In this document: positions 1 to 12,799 of the stretch, piece by piece
Numbering within the stretch: position 1 is the first letter of the stretch
How the letters are laid out: the number at the start of each line of letters is the position of its first letter
Source: Gonocerus acuteangulatus
Lineage: Eukaryota > Arthropoda > Insecta > Hemiptera > Coreidae
Direction of reading: 5' to 3'
NCBI GenBank assembly: GCA_946811695.1
Contig: OX328123.1
Location: 45,289,017 to 45,353,016 of the forward strand
Length of the DNA: 64,000 nucleotides
Position numbers and translations under genes: made by a program
Notes under the pieces: generated by a model
Database searches by the model: none
What the model was told of the DNA's origin: nothing
What the model saw: the letters and a program-made list of their open reading frames with translations, nothing else

Positions 1-2060
1 CTTGAAGGCCATTCACTTACTGTTCGTTTGATTTCTCGAAGTTTGTTATCCGTCGTCATGTGCCAGGCTTGCTCCCACTTCTCTGTAACAAATTTTCTGG
101 CTTCAGTTTGCATATCTTGTAATGTAACTCCGTGTATGTCTAGTTGGTTTTGTCTTGCCGTCGTCCGAGCCAGTACGTCAGCTTGAGTGCTTTTTCCTAT
201 GTCCTCATGTCCTGGGAGCCAATATATTGTTATTTCTTTATTCGTCCGGTGTATCTGTTCTAGTATGTTCATAATGATGGGATTGTCGTTGTACATGTTT
301 TGTAGTCCATGTATTGAGCTGAGTGAGTCCGTAAAAATTGTTATTTTTGGTTGTTGAATGTGGTGTGCATTTTCCAGTGCAAGGTGAATGGCGTGCAGCT
401 CAGCAGAATAAATACTTGTACTTTTTGTTAGTTTCAGCTGAAAAGTGTTTATACCTATTACAGCTGCTGCGCCTGTGCCCTCACCAGTCTTGGATCCGTC
501 CGTGTAAATAAACATTGTGTCTTTATTTTTGTCAATGTATGGCTTGAATATGTGTTTGTATGAATGTGTAGATGTCGGGTTGGATTTTTTGTATTTAGTC
601 AGTCCTAGGTCTAGTTTCAAATTGTTTAGAGTCCATGGTATGAATGTTACGGGAGGTCTGGGTAAGAGTTGTGTTCGTAGTAGGTCAGTGTCTTGTGCAT
701 AAATCATACATCTTACCAGCAGTGGGCGTTGCCTGAATGGTTGCATTTCGTATTTTCTTAACAATTCCTCGTCAGTAGATTTTGGGACGCACTTACTATT
801 TAAATATTTAGTTTTAAGCCAGTATTTCAAACAATTCTGCATACGTCTGTATTCCAATGGTAATTCTCCACATTCTGCATGGAGGCTATTAGATGGGCTG
901 GATCTAAAGGCTCCTGTTGCGATGCGTAAACCAGTGTTTTGTATTGAGTCTAGGATTTTAAGAGTACTGGGCTTGGCAGATGTGTACGCTACACTCCCAT
1001 AATCCAGAAGAGACCTGGTATATGCCCGATAGAATGTCAGCATTACACTTCTGTCTGCTCCCCACTTTGCATTGCATAAAATCATTAAGAGATGTAAGGA
1101 TTTTTTACATCTTTCAACGAGATTTTTTAGGTGGGGAACCCAGGTATGTTTAGAGTCAAAGAGAAGTCCTAAGAATTTTATGTAGTTTGTAAAGTGGATA
1201 GGAGTATTATTTAAGTTCAATGTAATTTGTGGTATACGTCGCTTTTTTGTAAAAATTATGCTTTGAGTCTTTTGTGTAGAGAAATGTAGTCCGTAAGTAG
1301 CGCTCCAATTCTGTAGCCTATTTATCGTCCTTTGGATGGACTCTGCGGCATTTTCTAGATCTTTAGTTCGAATATAGATAAGCAAATCATCCACATACAG
1401 GCAATATTTGACTGGGGGAGTAATATGCTCACGGACGGTGTCCATAGCTATTTTGAATAGCGTCGTGCTTATTACACTGCCTTGGGGCGTCCATTTTCCT
1501 GAGTGAATACATTAGAAAGAGCTGTACCCATTTTAACTCGGAATGATCTATTCGAAAGGAAATTTAATACAAAATTGAAAAAGTTTCCCCGAATATTCCA
1601 TTCGCCTAGTTTTGACAGAATAGCTCGGCGCCAAACTGTATCATAAGCCTTTTCTATATCAAAAGAGACGGCTAATACAGATTCCTTAGAAATAAATGAA
1701 TCCAAAATTTCTTTTTCCAAAGTAACAATGTGATCTATAGCCGAGTGATTCGGTCTGAAGCCACACTGATACTCTGATAGAAGCTTATTTTTATCAAGGA
1801 ACCATAAAAGCCTCTTATTTAACATTCTCTCAAAGACCTTAAAGATACAGCTTGTCAGAGCTATTGGTCTATAACTATCAGTTGATGTCGCATTTTTATT
1901 CGGTTTTTTAATCGGTATAATGATTGCTTGGCTCCACGAAGATAGGTAATAACCAGTCTCAGATGCATTATTGTATAGTTTTAACAGTAGCGACAGCACA
2001 CTTGGGGGAAGATTTTTCAGCATTCTATAACAGATTCCGTCTTCTCCAGGTGAGGTACAT
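1..2060 (-). pseudogene. Decayed LINE fragment: reverse transcriptase plus RNase H, cut by window edge
   Basis: Minus-strand remnant of a non-LTR retrotransposon. Reading from about 2060 downward, the frame opens inside the RT domain ([29 protein letters not shown]). It breaks near 1485, where one base is missing in the codon before the conserved PQG. In the shifted frame the RT core continues with a YVDD active-site box near 1380-1410, then the LLDYGS region near 1000, and an RNase H domain with TDGSK near 490-505 and further acidic motifs at lower coordinates. The element lacks its endonuclease (5' truncated) and its 3' end lies outside the window. It is related to, but clearly diverged from, the intact LINE at 8618-13270. 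The longest surviving open frame is 1472-2113. Confidence 0.85.
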
Positions 2061-2114
2061 TTTACTTGGGTTCCTTTTTTTTCCGCACGATCAGCTTCAT
2101 GTGGCTCTGTCACG

Positions 2115-2835
2115 TGACAGCAATCCTAGCAGCATGTATGCTGTGATCCCCGATGGCTATACGTCTAATATCGTGTATAGAGAAGCATTACTGTAAAGTA
2201 GATTTTTTTTTTAAATACCCAAACAACGGTGTTTGTAATAAAAAAGTGCTGCGCAAAGTCACAGGACGAAATCCTGGGGACATCTAGTTTCAAATATAAT
2301 TACTAATTATTCATGGCAAAATACTTCAAATAGTGAATTCGCTATTTGAATATTATTTTAAAATGTGAATGAAGAATAAATCATTCATTGTTCAATAAAA
2401 TATGTTTATTCTGCGTGATTATTTGAATACTTTGTAACATAAACTTCATTCACAGAATAATGAATAAAATTAATCATTTCTCGTCCACGAATAAAATAAT
2501 ACATTTATTCATTATTCTGAATAATTTTTGCCCAACGCTGATTATAGTAAACTAATATTAGTGGCATTTTAAATATTTAATTTAGGTCTCTATTTGGGGC
2601 ATGTAATAAATAGGATGTGAGATGTTCTGGGGATTAAACAGGTTGAGAACCACTGGTTTCGATAGAATACACTCATCTAATTGGAGCATCGATTTGGGAA
2701 GCAAATACTCAAGCAAATTCAAGGAGAGATAACAATAACTAAGCAAAACCCATTAGAGAGTCCTGCAATAGATAAGGTGTATGTATAAACAACCATCAGC
2801 TGTTTGAATCATTATAGCTGTCTAGTGTCATCGTT
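2115..2835. other. AT-rich intergenic stretch
   Basis: No coding signal. 2300-2530 is rich in GAATAA/ATTCAT-type words on both strands and looks like degenerate inverted-repeat DNA. Nothing else recognisable. Confidence 0.5.
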
Positions 2836-2836
2836 G

Positions 2837-4598
2837 ATGTATCGTTGGAGAGCTAAGACAGCAGTGGTGACAGGAGCCAGCGAGGGTTTGTGCATCTATG
2901 GTACGGAGGTTGGCTAAGGATGGTATGAAGGTAGCTGCTTTAGCCAGGCGCACAGTGGGACGAAACGCTTAAAACCGCAGACAAGGCCTGAAAACTCAAA
3001 ACGAAATGTTTTCGGGGGCGTAGAACTCAAATCTGAAGTCCATTTATTTTTATTTTGGCGGGATATTTGGTCAATGACCTAAAATTTCAGATTTTATATT
3101 TTGGGGATGGGAGGTATAATTTCCTTTTGTCTTTCATCCACTGAATCCCATAGAATACTCCCCACATCACTCTGGTCGATAGTTTTGGAGTCTTTTGAAT
3201 GACAAATTGTTAAAAAAAATTATTTTACATATTTGACAACAATTTACACCATTAAACTTTAATGGTGTACATTTTTAATCAAAATATAAAAAAAAAGGTC
3301 AGGGAAGTTGTCGTTTAGAGCAAAATCAAACCAAATTTGAACGGTCGGTAAAGGCCCCGAAGTTATACATTTTCTTCCAATTGGGGTATTTTATAGTGTT
3401 GTGGGCTCAACGTTATATGCAAGAAATTTATAATTTTATTTGTATTTTGAGAACCATTTCTTACAAGTATCGTCTAAGATAATACAATAGTCATTTATAT
3501 GGTTATAAAAAGGAGACTTTCTACTTTAGAAAGACCCCAAGGATGTAAATATTGGTTTATCTCAAGAGGAGATATTGAATTTCAAAACGTCGCGTAAAGT
3601 TTTCGCTTACAAAGTGTCTCTTTCGGACTGGAAAAAATGATTATTTTTTGTTTTCGATGATATTTACCACATAAGGGTTTCTAGGGATGCTGATTTTAAA
3701 TCTGCTATTAATTTTGGTGTGAAAAATGTATAATGTTAGTTTACTTAAAAACTTAAACATATTTTTGAATTTATTTGACGAAATAAAAATTATTGTTTAA
3801 CGATTGTATTTTTTCTGTAAGCTACTCTCTATAAAAAACAAATTGATGAAAAAATCATGCCGATATCATTTTCTAAACTCCTTATATATAATAAAGCATT
3901 TTTAAATTGTTTTATTTTATTTCTCGGCTCCTAAGGCGTATTGAACGAATCGCTCGGACACATGTCGACTATTTTTCGATGCAGAATCACCATAAAAAAA
4001 TGGGCCAAATCGGTGACCTTGCACCTATATAACCTTATGAGCTATTCGGCGATGAAGCTGTTGCCGCTAGTACTTTTTCAAACATTAATAGGGCTCCTGA
4101 GCCCCGGCGGATCTGGGCGGATAAAATGTTTACGTATATCTCTTACTTAGGTATATCTCTTACTACATCTCTTATCAGATCCCCGACAACTCGCCCCACA
4201 CTCTTCTATTTTCATTTTCGTTTTAACTCCACCTATTTTTATCACAAAAGGTGTACAAAAAACAACAAAAAAGTGCTGTTTAAAAATTTAGTTTATTTTC
4301 TTCAGAAGCGTACATTGACCAAAACAAGCTCAAAAATATTTTCAGGTGAAAAAAAAGTATGCTTCTGTGCCACATCAATAATGAGTTGATCCTAAGGAAT
4401 TCGCGGGGAAAAGTTAAAAGAATGGGGTATTACGATTATTTTTGCGCAGTCTGCTGTTTTTTCAGATACCCTGGACTGTGTGGAACAAGTCCTTGTAGTT
4501 GTCGAACAAAAAAAAAAAAAAACAAGTTTCAAATTCGGCCAGTGTCGCGGGTTTTGGGCGTTTCGTCCCACTGTGAGGCGGGCCGAGTTGTTAGAGGT
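2837..4598 (+). pseudogene. Broken SDR exon 1, split by a Transib-like element
   Basis: A third copy of the first exon of the SDR genes. 2837-2950 starts with an ATG ([17 protein letters not shown]) and is nearly identical in DNA to the exon 1 of genes A and B. It then loses two net bases after the codons for SEG, which shifts the frame to a stop. At 2950 it is interrupted by a 1625-bp transposon and resumes at 4576 with the codons for the RAELLE end and a normal-looking GTAAAT donor at about 4599. The first bases of the following intron match those of gene A. No exons 2-6 follow before gene A starts at 5318, so this is a partial tandem duplicate. Confidence 0.85.
2951..4575. mobile_element. 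Non-autonomous Transib-like DNA transposon
   Basis: The element begins CACAGTGGGACGAAACGC and ends with the exact reverse complement of those 18 bases. A further AAAACC-GC block matches about 12 bases inside the heptamer at both ends. It is flanked by a direct 5-bp duplication, AGGCG, at 2946-2950 and 4576-4580. The intact exon 1 of gene A (GCCAGGCGGGCCGAG) is the matching empty site, which confirms the borders. A 5-bp GC-rich target duplication with a CACAGTG-type terminal heptamer is the signature of the Transib superfamily, the relatives of RAG1. No transposase-like frame is seen inside. Internal sequence recurs at 29590-30183 and 34575-34650. Confidence 0.7.
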
Positions 4599-4632
4599 AA
4601 ATATCAGCAAAAACACAATACTATATTCTTTT

Positions 4633-5060
4633 AGTGCGTTTCCTCCCTTTCTCCATGGAGACGAATTCCGCTGATGAAGTCGACCTTATGACGCAACCTG
4701 GAGGTCCAAATGGAAAGTGTCAACGTTTACGATCCCAAAGGTCACGATAATACCAGTAGTTCAAATTTGTATATATATATATATATACACATACATATTT
4801 ATCTGTAAGCTCTCAATTAACCCGTTGTTTAATTTGAAAGACCAAGTTCGTTAACCTGCTAAATTCACATATCGAAACACTATTATTATTTGAACTACAT
4901 TTCCGTGAAAACTCATATACGTTTTTGCTTTGCCTATATAGGTCTTCGAGTAAAGTTTTTAACTTGCTTTTGAGAAAAATGTAAAAAAAAAGTAACTCTT
5001 CTTTGAGCATTTCGTATATTGTCCTTAATATCTCGAAACCGATTAGGAAATCGTGATATG
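4633..5060 (+). mobile_element. HINE-like element, subfamily B, 5' part
   Basis: Starts at AGTGCGTTTCCTCCC, a variant of the AGCGCGGTTTCTCCC start seen at 42101 and 45694. It continues through the GACGCAA block, a TTCAAATTTG(TA)n microsatellite and the AAGTTCGTTAAC and CTCGAAA-CG blocks shared with the complete copies. The 3' half with its terminal hairpin is absent. Confidence 0.6.
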
Positions 5061-5317
5061 TGTAAAAAAAATCTATTTAAAAACATAATAAGTATCCTAC
5101 AAAAATAGTCATTACGAAAATTTGATGGAGTAATTTCATTCGGAAAAATCTACCCGGTTGGTTTAGAAGCAACATTTTTTATTTGAATCCAATTATTCCA
5201 CTTGAAACAATATGACGAGTGTACTCGAGCTGACCGCGCAGCTGTAGAGGGGGTTACACAATGATATGTACAATAGGTATGAAGGTTAAACTCGTAGCAG
5301 CGGACTGACAGTCAGAG

Positions 5318-5449
5318 ATGGATCGTTGGAGAGATAAGACAGCAGTGGTGACAGGAGCCAGCGAGGGTATTGGTGCTGCTATAGTACGGAGGTTGGCTAA
5401 GGATGGTATGAAGGTAGCTGCGTTAGCCAGGCGGGCCGAGTTGTTGGAG
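5318..5449 (+). CDS. Gene A exon 1
   Basis: 44 codons, [19 protein letters not shown]..., containing the dinucleotide-binding glycine motif. The ATG sits in GTCAGAGATGG, shared with gene B. The donor is GTAAAT at 5450. A second donor-like copy follows at 5520, but using it would add 70 nt and shift the frame. Confidence 0.92.
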
Positions 5450-6169
5450 GTAAATATCAGGAAAAACCAAACACTCCTATATTTTTTTAGTGCGTTTCCT
5501 CCCTTTGGAGTTGTAGGAGGTAAGTAGCTATCTAATCCGAGGGCTGGGTAGTAAGGTTTCCTTGGTTTGCACTAGGGAGGAGTATGGCTAAAATTGCACT
5601 TCACTTTAATCATGTTCTGGAATACCTCAATTCTATCTTATAGTGTCGTCGTTTGGGATAGAATCGGGCTTCCAGAACGTACCTCATGGGTGTGTATAGG
5701 AAATAATTTCAGGGGGGGGGGGGCTGGGAGAATTTCAAGGAGGTCTGAGAGTTTTTGGGGGGTATGGAACACTAACAATCTAGACCTTGGAATAGTTAGT
5801 TATCTAAAATGCTATGACACCCCCCCCAAAAAAAAATGTTTTAATGACAAATTCTTCCAATGAAATCAAAATTTTGGGGGCTGCATCGCCTCCCCCTTAT
5901 ATGCACCCATGACGTACCTTGCCCACCCACCCTTTCATGAGTAGCTATAAAGGGAAAATCTGCTCCTCTGGGTCCTCACGGATAATTACGTGAATGCTTT
6001 TATTATTATTATGCTCATAATATCTTCCACGCGCACACAATCTAAAAGAAAATCTCTTCTTGACGATCTGACTACACGAAAGGATAATTAGAATGATCCT
6101 TAAAATTTTAACCATGACTCACCAAAAATGCTGTTTTCCTACACCAACTATTTTTGGATTACAGGAGAT

Positions 6170-6229
<60 letters not shown>

Positions 6230-6412
6230 AACTTATAAAGAGGAATTCTTAATGGCATAAGATTCTTCTATCCATGTCTGGGACTTCTATCCCGAACGGT
6301 GTCCAGTTATTTGGAATAATATTTCGCCCGACTACCTGCTTTAAAGGATCATCGCGAAGGCGACACGTAAAACATGACTCCAAACTATAGGACAGAAGCC
6401 CTAACTTGGATA

Positions 6413-6452
<40 letters not shown>

Positions 6453-7706
6453 GGAATCTCCCAACGACAAATCTTGTTGCCCAGGTTGTAATTCTATAGG
6501 CCCTGGACAGGAGTTAACGGCTGATCTGATAATGGCAAGCTCGTAGCAAGGAAATATAAATCAATTTGTAACATTAGGGGATACAAGTTTAAAACGTTCC
6601 GTATAGATAACTTTGGCCTTCAGATTAAAACCTTCTCCCTCTGTAGCATGAATACCAAAGTTTTTGTAATGATATTTGTTTAACGATTTTCATTTCAGGC
6701 TCTTGAAGAAGAAGTTAATAAGAGTGGGTTTAGCGGTTCGGTGAAAGGCTATGTATGTGACGTTTCATCAGAGAGCCAAGTTGCGTCAGCATTCAAGAGT
6801 GTGGAAGAGGATATCGGAGTAGTGAGTGTTCTTGTCAATAATGCTGGAGTATTCAGGCCTGTACTACCTACAGGTAAATGAAAACTCAAATAAATATATA
6901 CAATTAAGTAAAAAATGATAATGAAGGTTTATAATGAGTTCGTATTACCGCCTGCTCAACTAGAAAAACAAAATCTAGTGGAAAAAAGATTCAGGTACAC
7001 TCGTGTTTAGCTATCATCCATCAGACACTAAGGAAGCATTTGAGTGCCAAACAATTTTGCCTCTTGAGGACTATCTTTCCAGGAGAAATTTAAATTTGCT
7101 TGATAGGTAAAAATCATTTTCCAGTAAAACTATAGTAAAACTAGCAAATAGTTCTTTCCTATAGATTGCAAAATAAAAAGATTTTCTATAATTAGCTCTT
7201 TAGAACACTGTAGGATTTTATAAGAATGTTATGACAACGAATGAATGAATTAATAAATGAATAAGGATGTTTATTTACAAAAAAAATTAACAAACATAAT
7301 ATGGTTCCAATAATTTTAAATATAAGTATTTAAAGCAAATCAACAAATAAATAATTTACGAATAGAATATGTGTATATTCTAATAGATTAAAACATGAAT
7401 ATAAACTATTTATAAACATTAACAATTTTCCTTTCTTCATATATCAATCACAAGTAATTATTATTAAGTAATAAGAGAAAAAAAATATCAAAATAAACAT
7501 TACCAACAAAAAATAAGTAATAAGTATCATCAACGAATGTTATGATAAACTGGTCAGGTAGTGGGGCTCCTGCGAGGCGAGCTTTTTAGCACTTTCCTCC
7601 GAAGGAAAGTAGCTATTGAGATTGGACTCATGACGGAATTTTTGAAAAATTTCTTCAAATCTTTATCGATCCTACCAAGTAGACACCGAAAATGACCCCC
7701 GTTAAA

Positions 7707-7772
<66 letters not shown>

Positions 7773-10700
7773 GTCTGTTAACACGATAGCGGCCAGAGTT
7801 TTTGTTTTTTCGTCACGAAACTTGGTATATAGCATTCAATTAGCAAACGATTGAACGAGTTCGTTAACCACCAAAATCGGTCCACCGGAAGGGGGGGTTT
7901 ACCCCGAACCCAAAACACTAATTTGACCATTTCAGCCGTAATATTTGTTATATTTCAACGAAACTTGGTATTCGTACTGGTAATATAGAGAGAAAGTGAG
8001 ATATAAAAATAAACTAAATCGGTTCATACGGAGGGGGGGTTTACTCCGGACCCACAATACCAATTCGCCACTACCAGCCGTGATTTTAGGTTTATTTCGA
8101 CGAAACTCGGCATTCATAGTGGTAATCTACAGGTAAATATGTGTTGTAATAATAAACTAAATCGGTGCATTAGGAGGGGGGGGGTTTACTCCATACCCAC
8201 AATACCAATTCGCCACTACCAACCGTGATTTTTGGTACATTTCGACGAAACTCGGTATTCGTAGTGGTAATCTACAGGTAAATATGTGTTGTAAAAATAA
8301 AATAAATCGGTTCATTAGGAGGGGGGGTTTACTCCGGACCCAAATTACTAATATACTCATATCGGTCGTAATTTCTGCTGTATTGTAACGAAACGCAGTA
8401 TACGTCGTGGGTAACTCATGAGAAAGAAGTGTTGTAAAAATGAGCTGAATCGGTCAATCGGAAAGGGGGGTTTACTTAGTAATATACTTCAATAGAAAAT
8501 CCAGCCAGACATAGGTTCACAAAGGCGCCGCAAGGAGCACTAGAGGGACTGTATCCGGTTCCTGCGTTAGATCAAAATACGATAATATGAGGATTTTTTA
8601 TTTATTACGTAGTGCAGAAAAGAAGAAGGGCATGGCTGAAAATCCCCCGAGCAAGAAGAGCAACTACAAATCCAGAAAATCTGGGAAAATTACTGATGAA
8701 GCGAGCAGCCCTACTATAGAAAATTATGAAGAAACAAATACCTCCACAACAGCAAGGTTGAAAGGCAACGACGCAAACGGAAACAATAAGAAAACCTTTT
8801 TAAAAAAGAAGTCTATGAGGTAAAATGCAGTTAATAATGGTTACAAAATGTTTTGAAACTGCAATTTATCTCATACTTAACCTAAAAGCTTCATTGTTTC
8901 TGTTTGTGTATTGCATTTATTTTTGCCCGCGTATTATCTATAGTTTTCCTACATTTTTTATTTATTTCCTTATAATTTCTCTTGATATGTTTTTCACATC
9001 AGTATGGCATCTATAATCCAGTGGAATATAAACGGCCTTCAAAGACACATTGGAGACCTGAAACTCCTACTCCAAGAAAACTTAAACACTGTCATTGTAG
9101 CACTTCAAGAAACACACCTAAAACATGATAGAGACGTCAGCATTCATGGATACTCCATGTACAGATATGATTACATCTTGGGGCATAAAGCTTCTGGCGG
9201 AGTTGGTATCTTGGTAGCTGATAGTACATATAGTGAACAAATAAGGTTATACACAGCTATCCAAGCAGTGGCGGTCTCAGTTCGCCTACCTTTCCGTGTC
9301 ACTGTATGTTCTGTATATCTTCCACCAGGAGAACAGATTGACGTACAAGAACTGAACGACTTACTGACACAACTCCCTAGTCCAGTGCTTTTCCTTAGCG
9401 ATGTAAATGCACAGAGCTCTATCTGGGGATCACTGACGACAAATAACAGAGGAAGACTAATTCAAAATTTACTTGACAAATTCGACTTACTCACTCTAAA
9501 TACAAACAAACCGACACATCTGTGCTCTCGAACAGGAACACTATCACACATCGACATATCTGCTTGCTCAGCTCGCATTCATACTCGCTTCTCGTGGGAA
9601 GTCTGCGAAGACAGTCACGGTAGCGATCATTTTCCTATTAAAATTAACCTAAATTCATATATATCACTTTTCGAATCTATATCAAAATTTAACACACGTA
9701 AAGCCAATTGGGACAAGTATCAAAATTACATTGAGAGCAAATTAACTTTTTCAAATGAACCTTCATTTGAAGAGTTTAACAATATAATTATTGAAGCAGC
9801 TGAGCAAAGTATACCTAAAACCTCGCACAGTTACAGAAAACTACCAGTACCCTGGTGGAATGATGAGTGCAGAACAGCAGTAAAAGATCGAAAGAAAGCT
9901 CTTCGTCTCTTCTGCAGGAATCCGTCCGAAAATTATCTCATTGACTATAAACGGAAGAAAGCTAAGGCCCAGTGGGTAATTAAAACTAGTAAAAAGAAAT
10001 GTTGGATGGACTTCCTAACTACCATAAACAGAAACACATCTTCAAAAGACATTTGGCAAAAAATCAACCAAATACAACATAAAAAGTACAGACCACCGAT
10101 AACAGGACTAGTACACAACAACACTGTCTTGACTGACCCATACATTATGAGCAATATATTAGGAAACCATTTCAGAGAAATATCCAGCTCCATGCACTAC
10201 TCGGACAACTTTATTGACCATAAAACATATGTCGAACGGACTCCAATACCTATACTAACTAACTTCGACCACCCTTTAAATGACCCTTTTACAATGCAAG
10301 AATTAGACTTGACACTTTCTAACACCAAAAACACTACACCAGGGCCTGACAACATTTCTTATGAAATGATAAAAAAATTACCCAAATCCGGCCTAGTAGT
10401 TCTTCTAAAACTGTATAATGAGGTATTTAAGTCTGGTACCTATCCTCACGCCTGGAACGATTCTGTAGTCATTCCTGTTCTTAAGCCTGGAAAAGACAAG
10501 CGAACTCCTTCAAGTTTCAGGCCGATTTCTTTGACCAGTTGCCTATCCAAAGTCATGGAGAGGATGGTAAACAAAAGAATTGTATCGTATCTTGAAAAAG
10601 AAAGTTACCTGTCACAGTTTCAGTGTGGCTTCAGGCCCAACCATAGCACACTACATCACATAGCTCGCCTGGAGAATGACATCCTAAATGGATTTTTAAT

Positions 10701-12726
10701 GAAACAATCAACTGTAGTTCTTGCCCTAGATCTGGAGAAAGCATACGATCGTCTCTGGACAAGGTTAATTTTAGAACAGATGAACGACTGGGGTATGCAG
10801 GGAAGTATTTTACGGTATACTTCTCAATACTTGTGTAATCGACGTTCCAGGGTAAGGATAGGCTCAGTATATTCTGATGACTTTCTCCAGGAAAATGGAG
10901 TGCCTCAAGGTGGTGTTCTGAGTACCACACTCTTCAATATAGCTATTAATTCCGTTGGACGCTTTATTCCGCAAGGAGTATCATACTGTCAATATGCTGA
11001 CGATCTATTATTGTATGTCACATCATCCAATTACCATACTGCATTAGAAACGATTCAGGACACAATACACTCTCTAGAATACTGGTGTACTAGGACTGGA
11101 TTCAAATTTTCAGACGATAAATCCAAGTACATCATATTCACAAAAAAACATAACATACAAAATTCGAATTTAACTTTAAACAATACTCAAATAACACAAA
11201 CACGAACACTAACATTTCTTGGAGTGACATTCGATCAACGCTTAACTTGGGTACCCCATATACAAGGACTCCTCAATAAATGCAACAAATCGCTAAATTT
11301 ATTGAGGATTCTTAGTAACACTAAGTGGGGAGCTGACAAATGTACCATGCTTAGATTTTATCGAGCCTTTACCAGGTCGCTACTGGATTATGGTTCTATA
11401 GTATATTCATCTGCCAGTTCAAGTACTCTGAAAGCGTTAGATACAGTGCATAATACGGGAATCCGGATCGCCTTAGGAGCATTTAGATCCAGTCCCGTAA
11501 ACAGCCTTTATGCAGAATCAGGAGAGCTTCCACTGGATAATAGACGTCAGATGATTTGTCTAAAATTTGTTACAAAATCAAAATCATTAAAGTCACAGTG
11601 TGTAAATTCATTTTTATTCAACCCATATGTAGACATATACACACAGACAGGAGCAAAACAAAAGCCGCTCATGGTACGCTGTATGATTGATAGAGAGAAT
11701 GGACATGTTCTTACACAACCGACGTACACGCAAAGACATCTCTCAATTCCTCCCTGGAGAGTAAATAACTTAAAAATTGACTTGACTCTGACAAAATTTA
11801 AAAAGACTAGTACATTCTCTAAATACTTTTACCAGACTACGTACAAACATTTAACGCAGACAAACACAGATACCCTTTACCTATTCACTGATGGATCTAA
11901 GATGAATGATGGCGTCGGTGCAGCTGCTATTATAAATCAAGAAAAACATCTCGTCACGTTACCGAAAAGCACAAGCATCTACACCGCTGAGCTGCATGGT
12001 ATTCTCTTAGGTCTATCTAACGTACAAACTACAACACAGAACATAACAGTTTGCTCGGACTCATTAAGTTGTTTACTCTCCTTACACATTTACAACACTA
12101 ATCCTATCATCATACAAATTTTAGAACACATAATCAGACTTCAGACACACAACATACTGGTAACAATGTTGTGGGTACCAGGACATGAAAATATTGGACA
12201 ATCAACAACGGCGGACGAACAAGCAAAACAAGCAAGCGGGAGAGAATCATTTGACTTGAACCTACTTACGACTGAAGACTTACACTTACAAATTACTGAA
12301 AATATCCGTCTTGGATGGCAAGCCTCATGGTACAGCACAAGAGACAACCTCCTAAGGGAGATAAAAAGCAGTACTCATGAATGGCAAGCTAGTACACAGC
12401 TATCAAGACGTGATGAAGTAGTAATTACAAGACATAGAATTGGACATACACATTTAACACATTCCCATCTCATGACTAGACAAGACAGTCCAATATGTCA
12501 GACATGCAACAGACAACTAACAGTTAAACACTTACTTACAGAATGCAGAACACGAGACTATTTAACCATTCCACATGACATGTCCGAACTATTTTCTGAA
12601 AAAAGCCCACACATTGTTACCATTCTACAACACTTACATAAAATCAAACTGTACGACAAAATATGACTCAACAGAACGTATGTATGGTTTAATGAAGCGA
12701 TTGTAAATAAATGTTTTTGTATGTTT

Positions 12727-12799
<73 letters not shown>

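Noticed and set aside
4126..4634. Short frames inside the Transib-like element as transposase remnants
   Set aside because: No DDE-type motif or cysteine-rich end; they are short and low-complexity.
10631..10930. Antisense open frames within the LINE ORF2 genes
   Set aside because: They overlap strong RT coding frames on the other strand and have no motif; the same holds for frames opposite 35494-39755 and 59316-62021.
12728..12796. (TG)n as the insertion target of a microsatellite-specific LINE
   Set aside because: The 12-bp target duplication lies at 8606-8617 and 13271-13282, so the (TG)n is inside the element.
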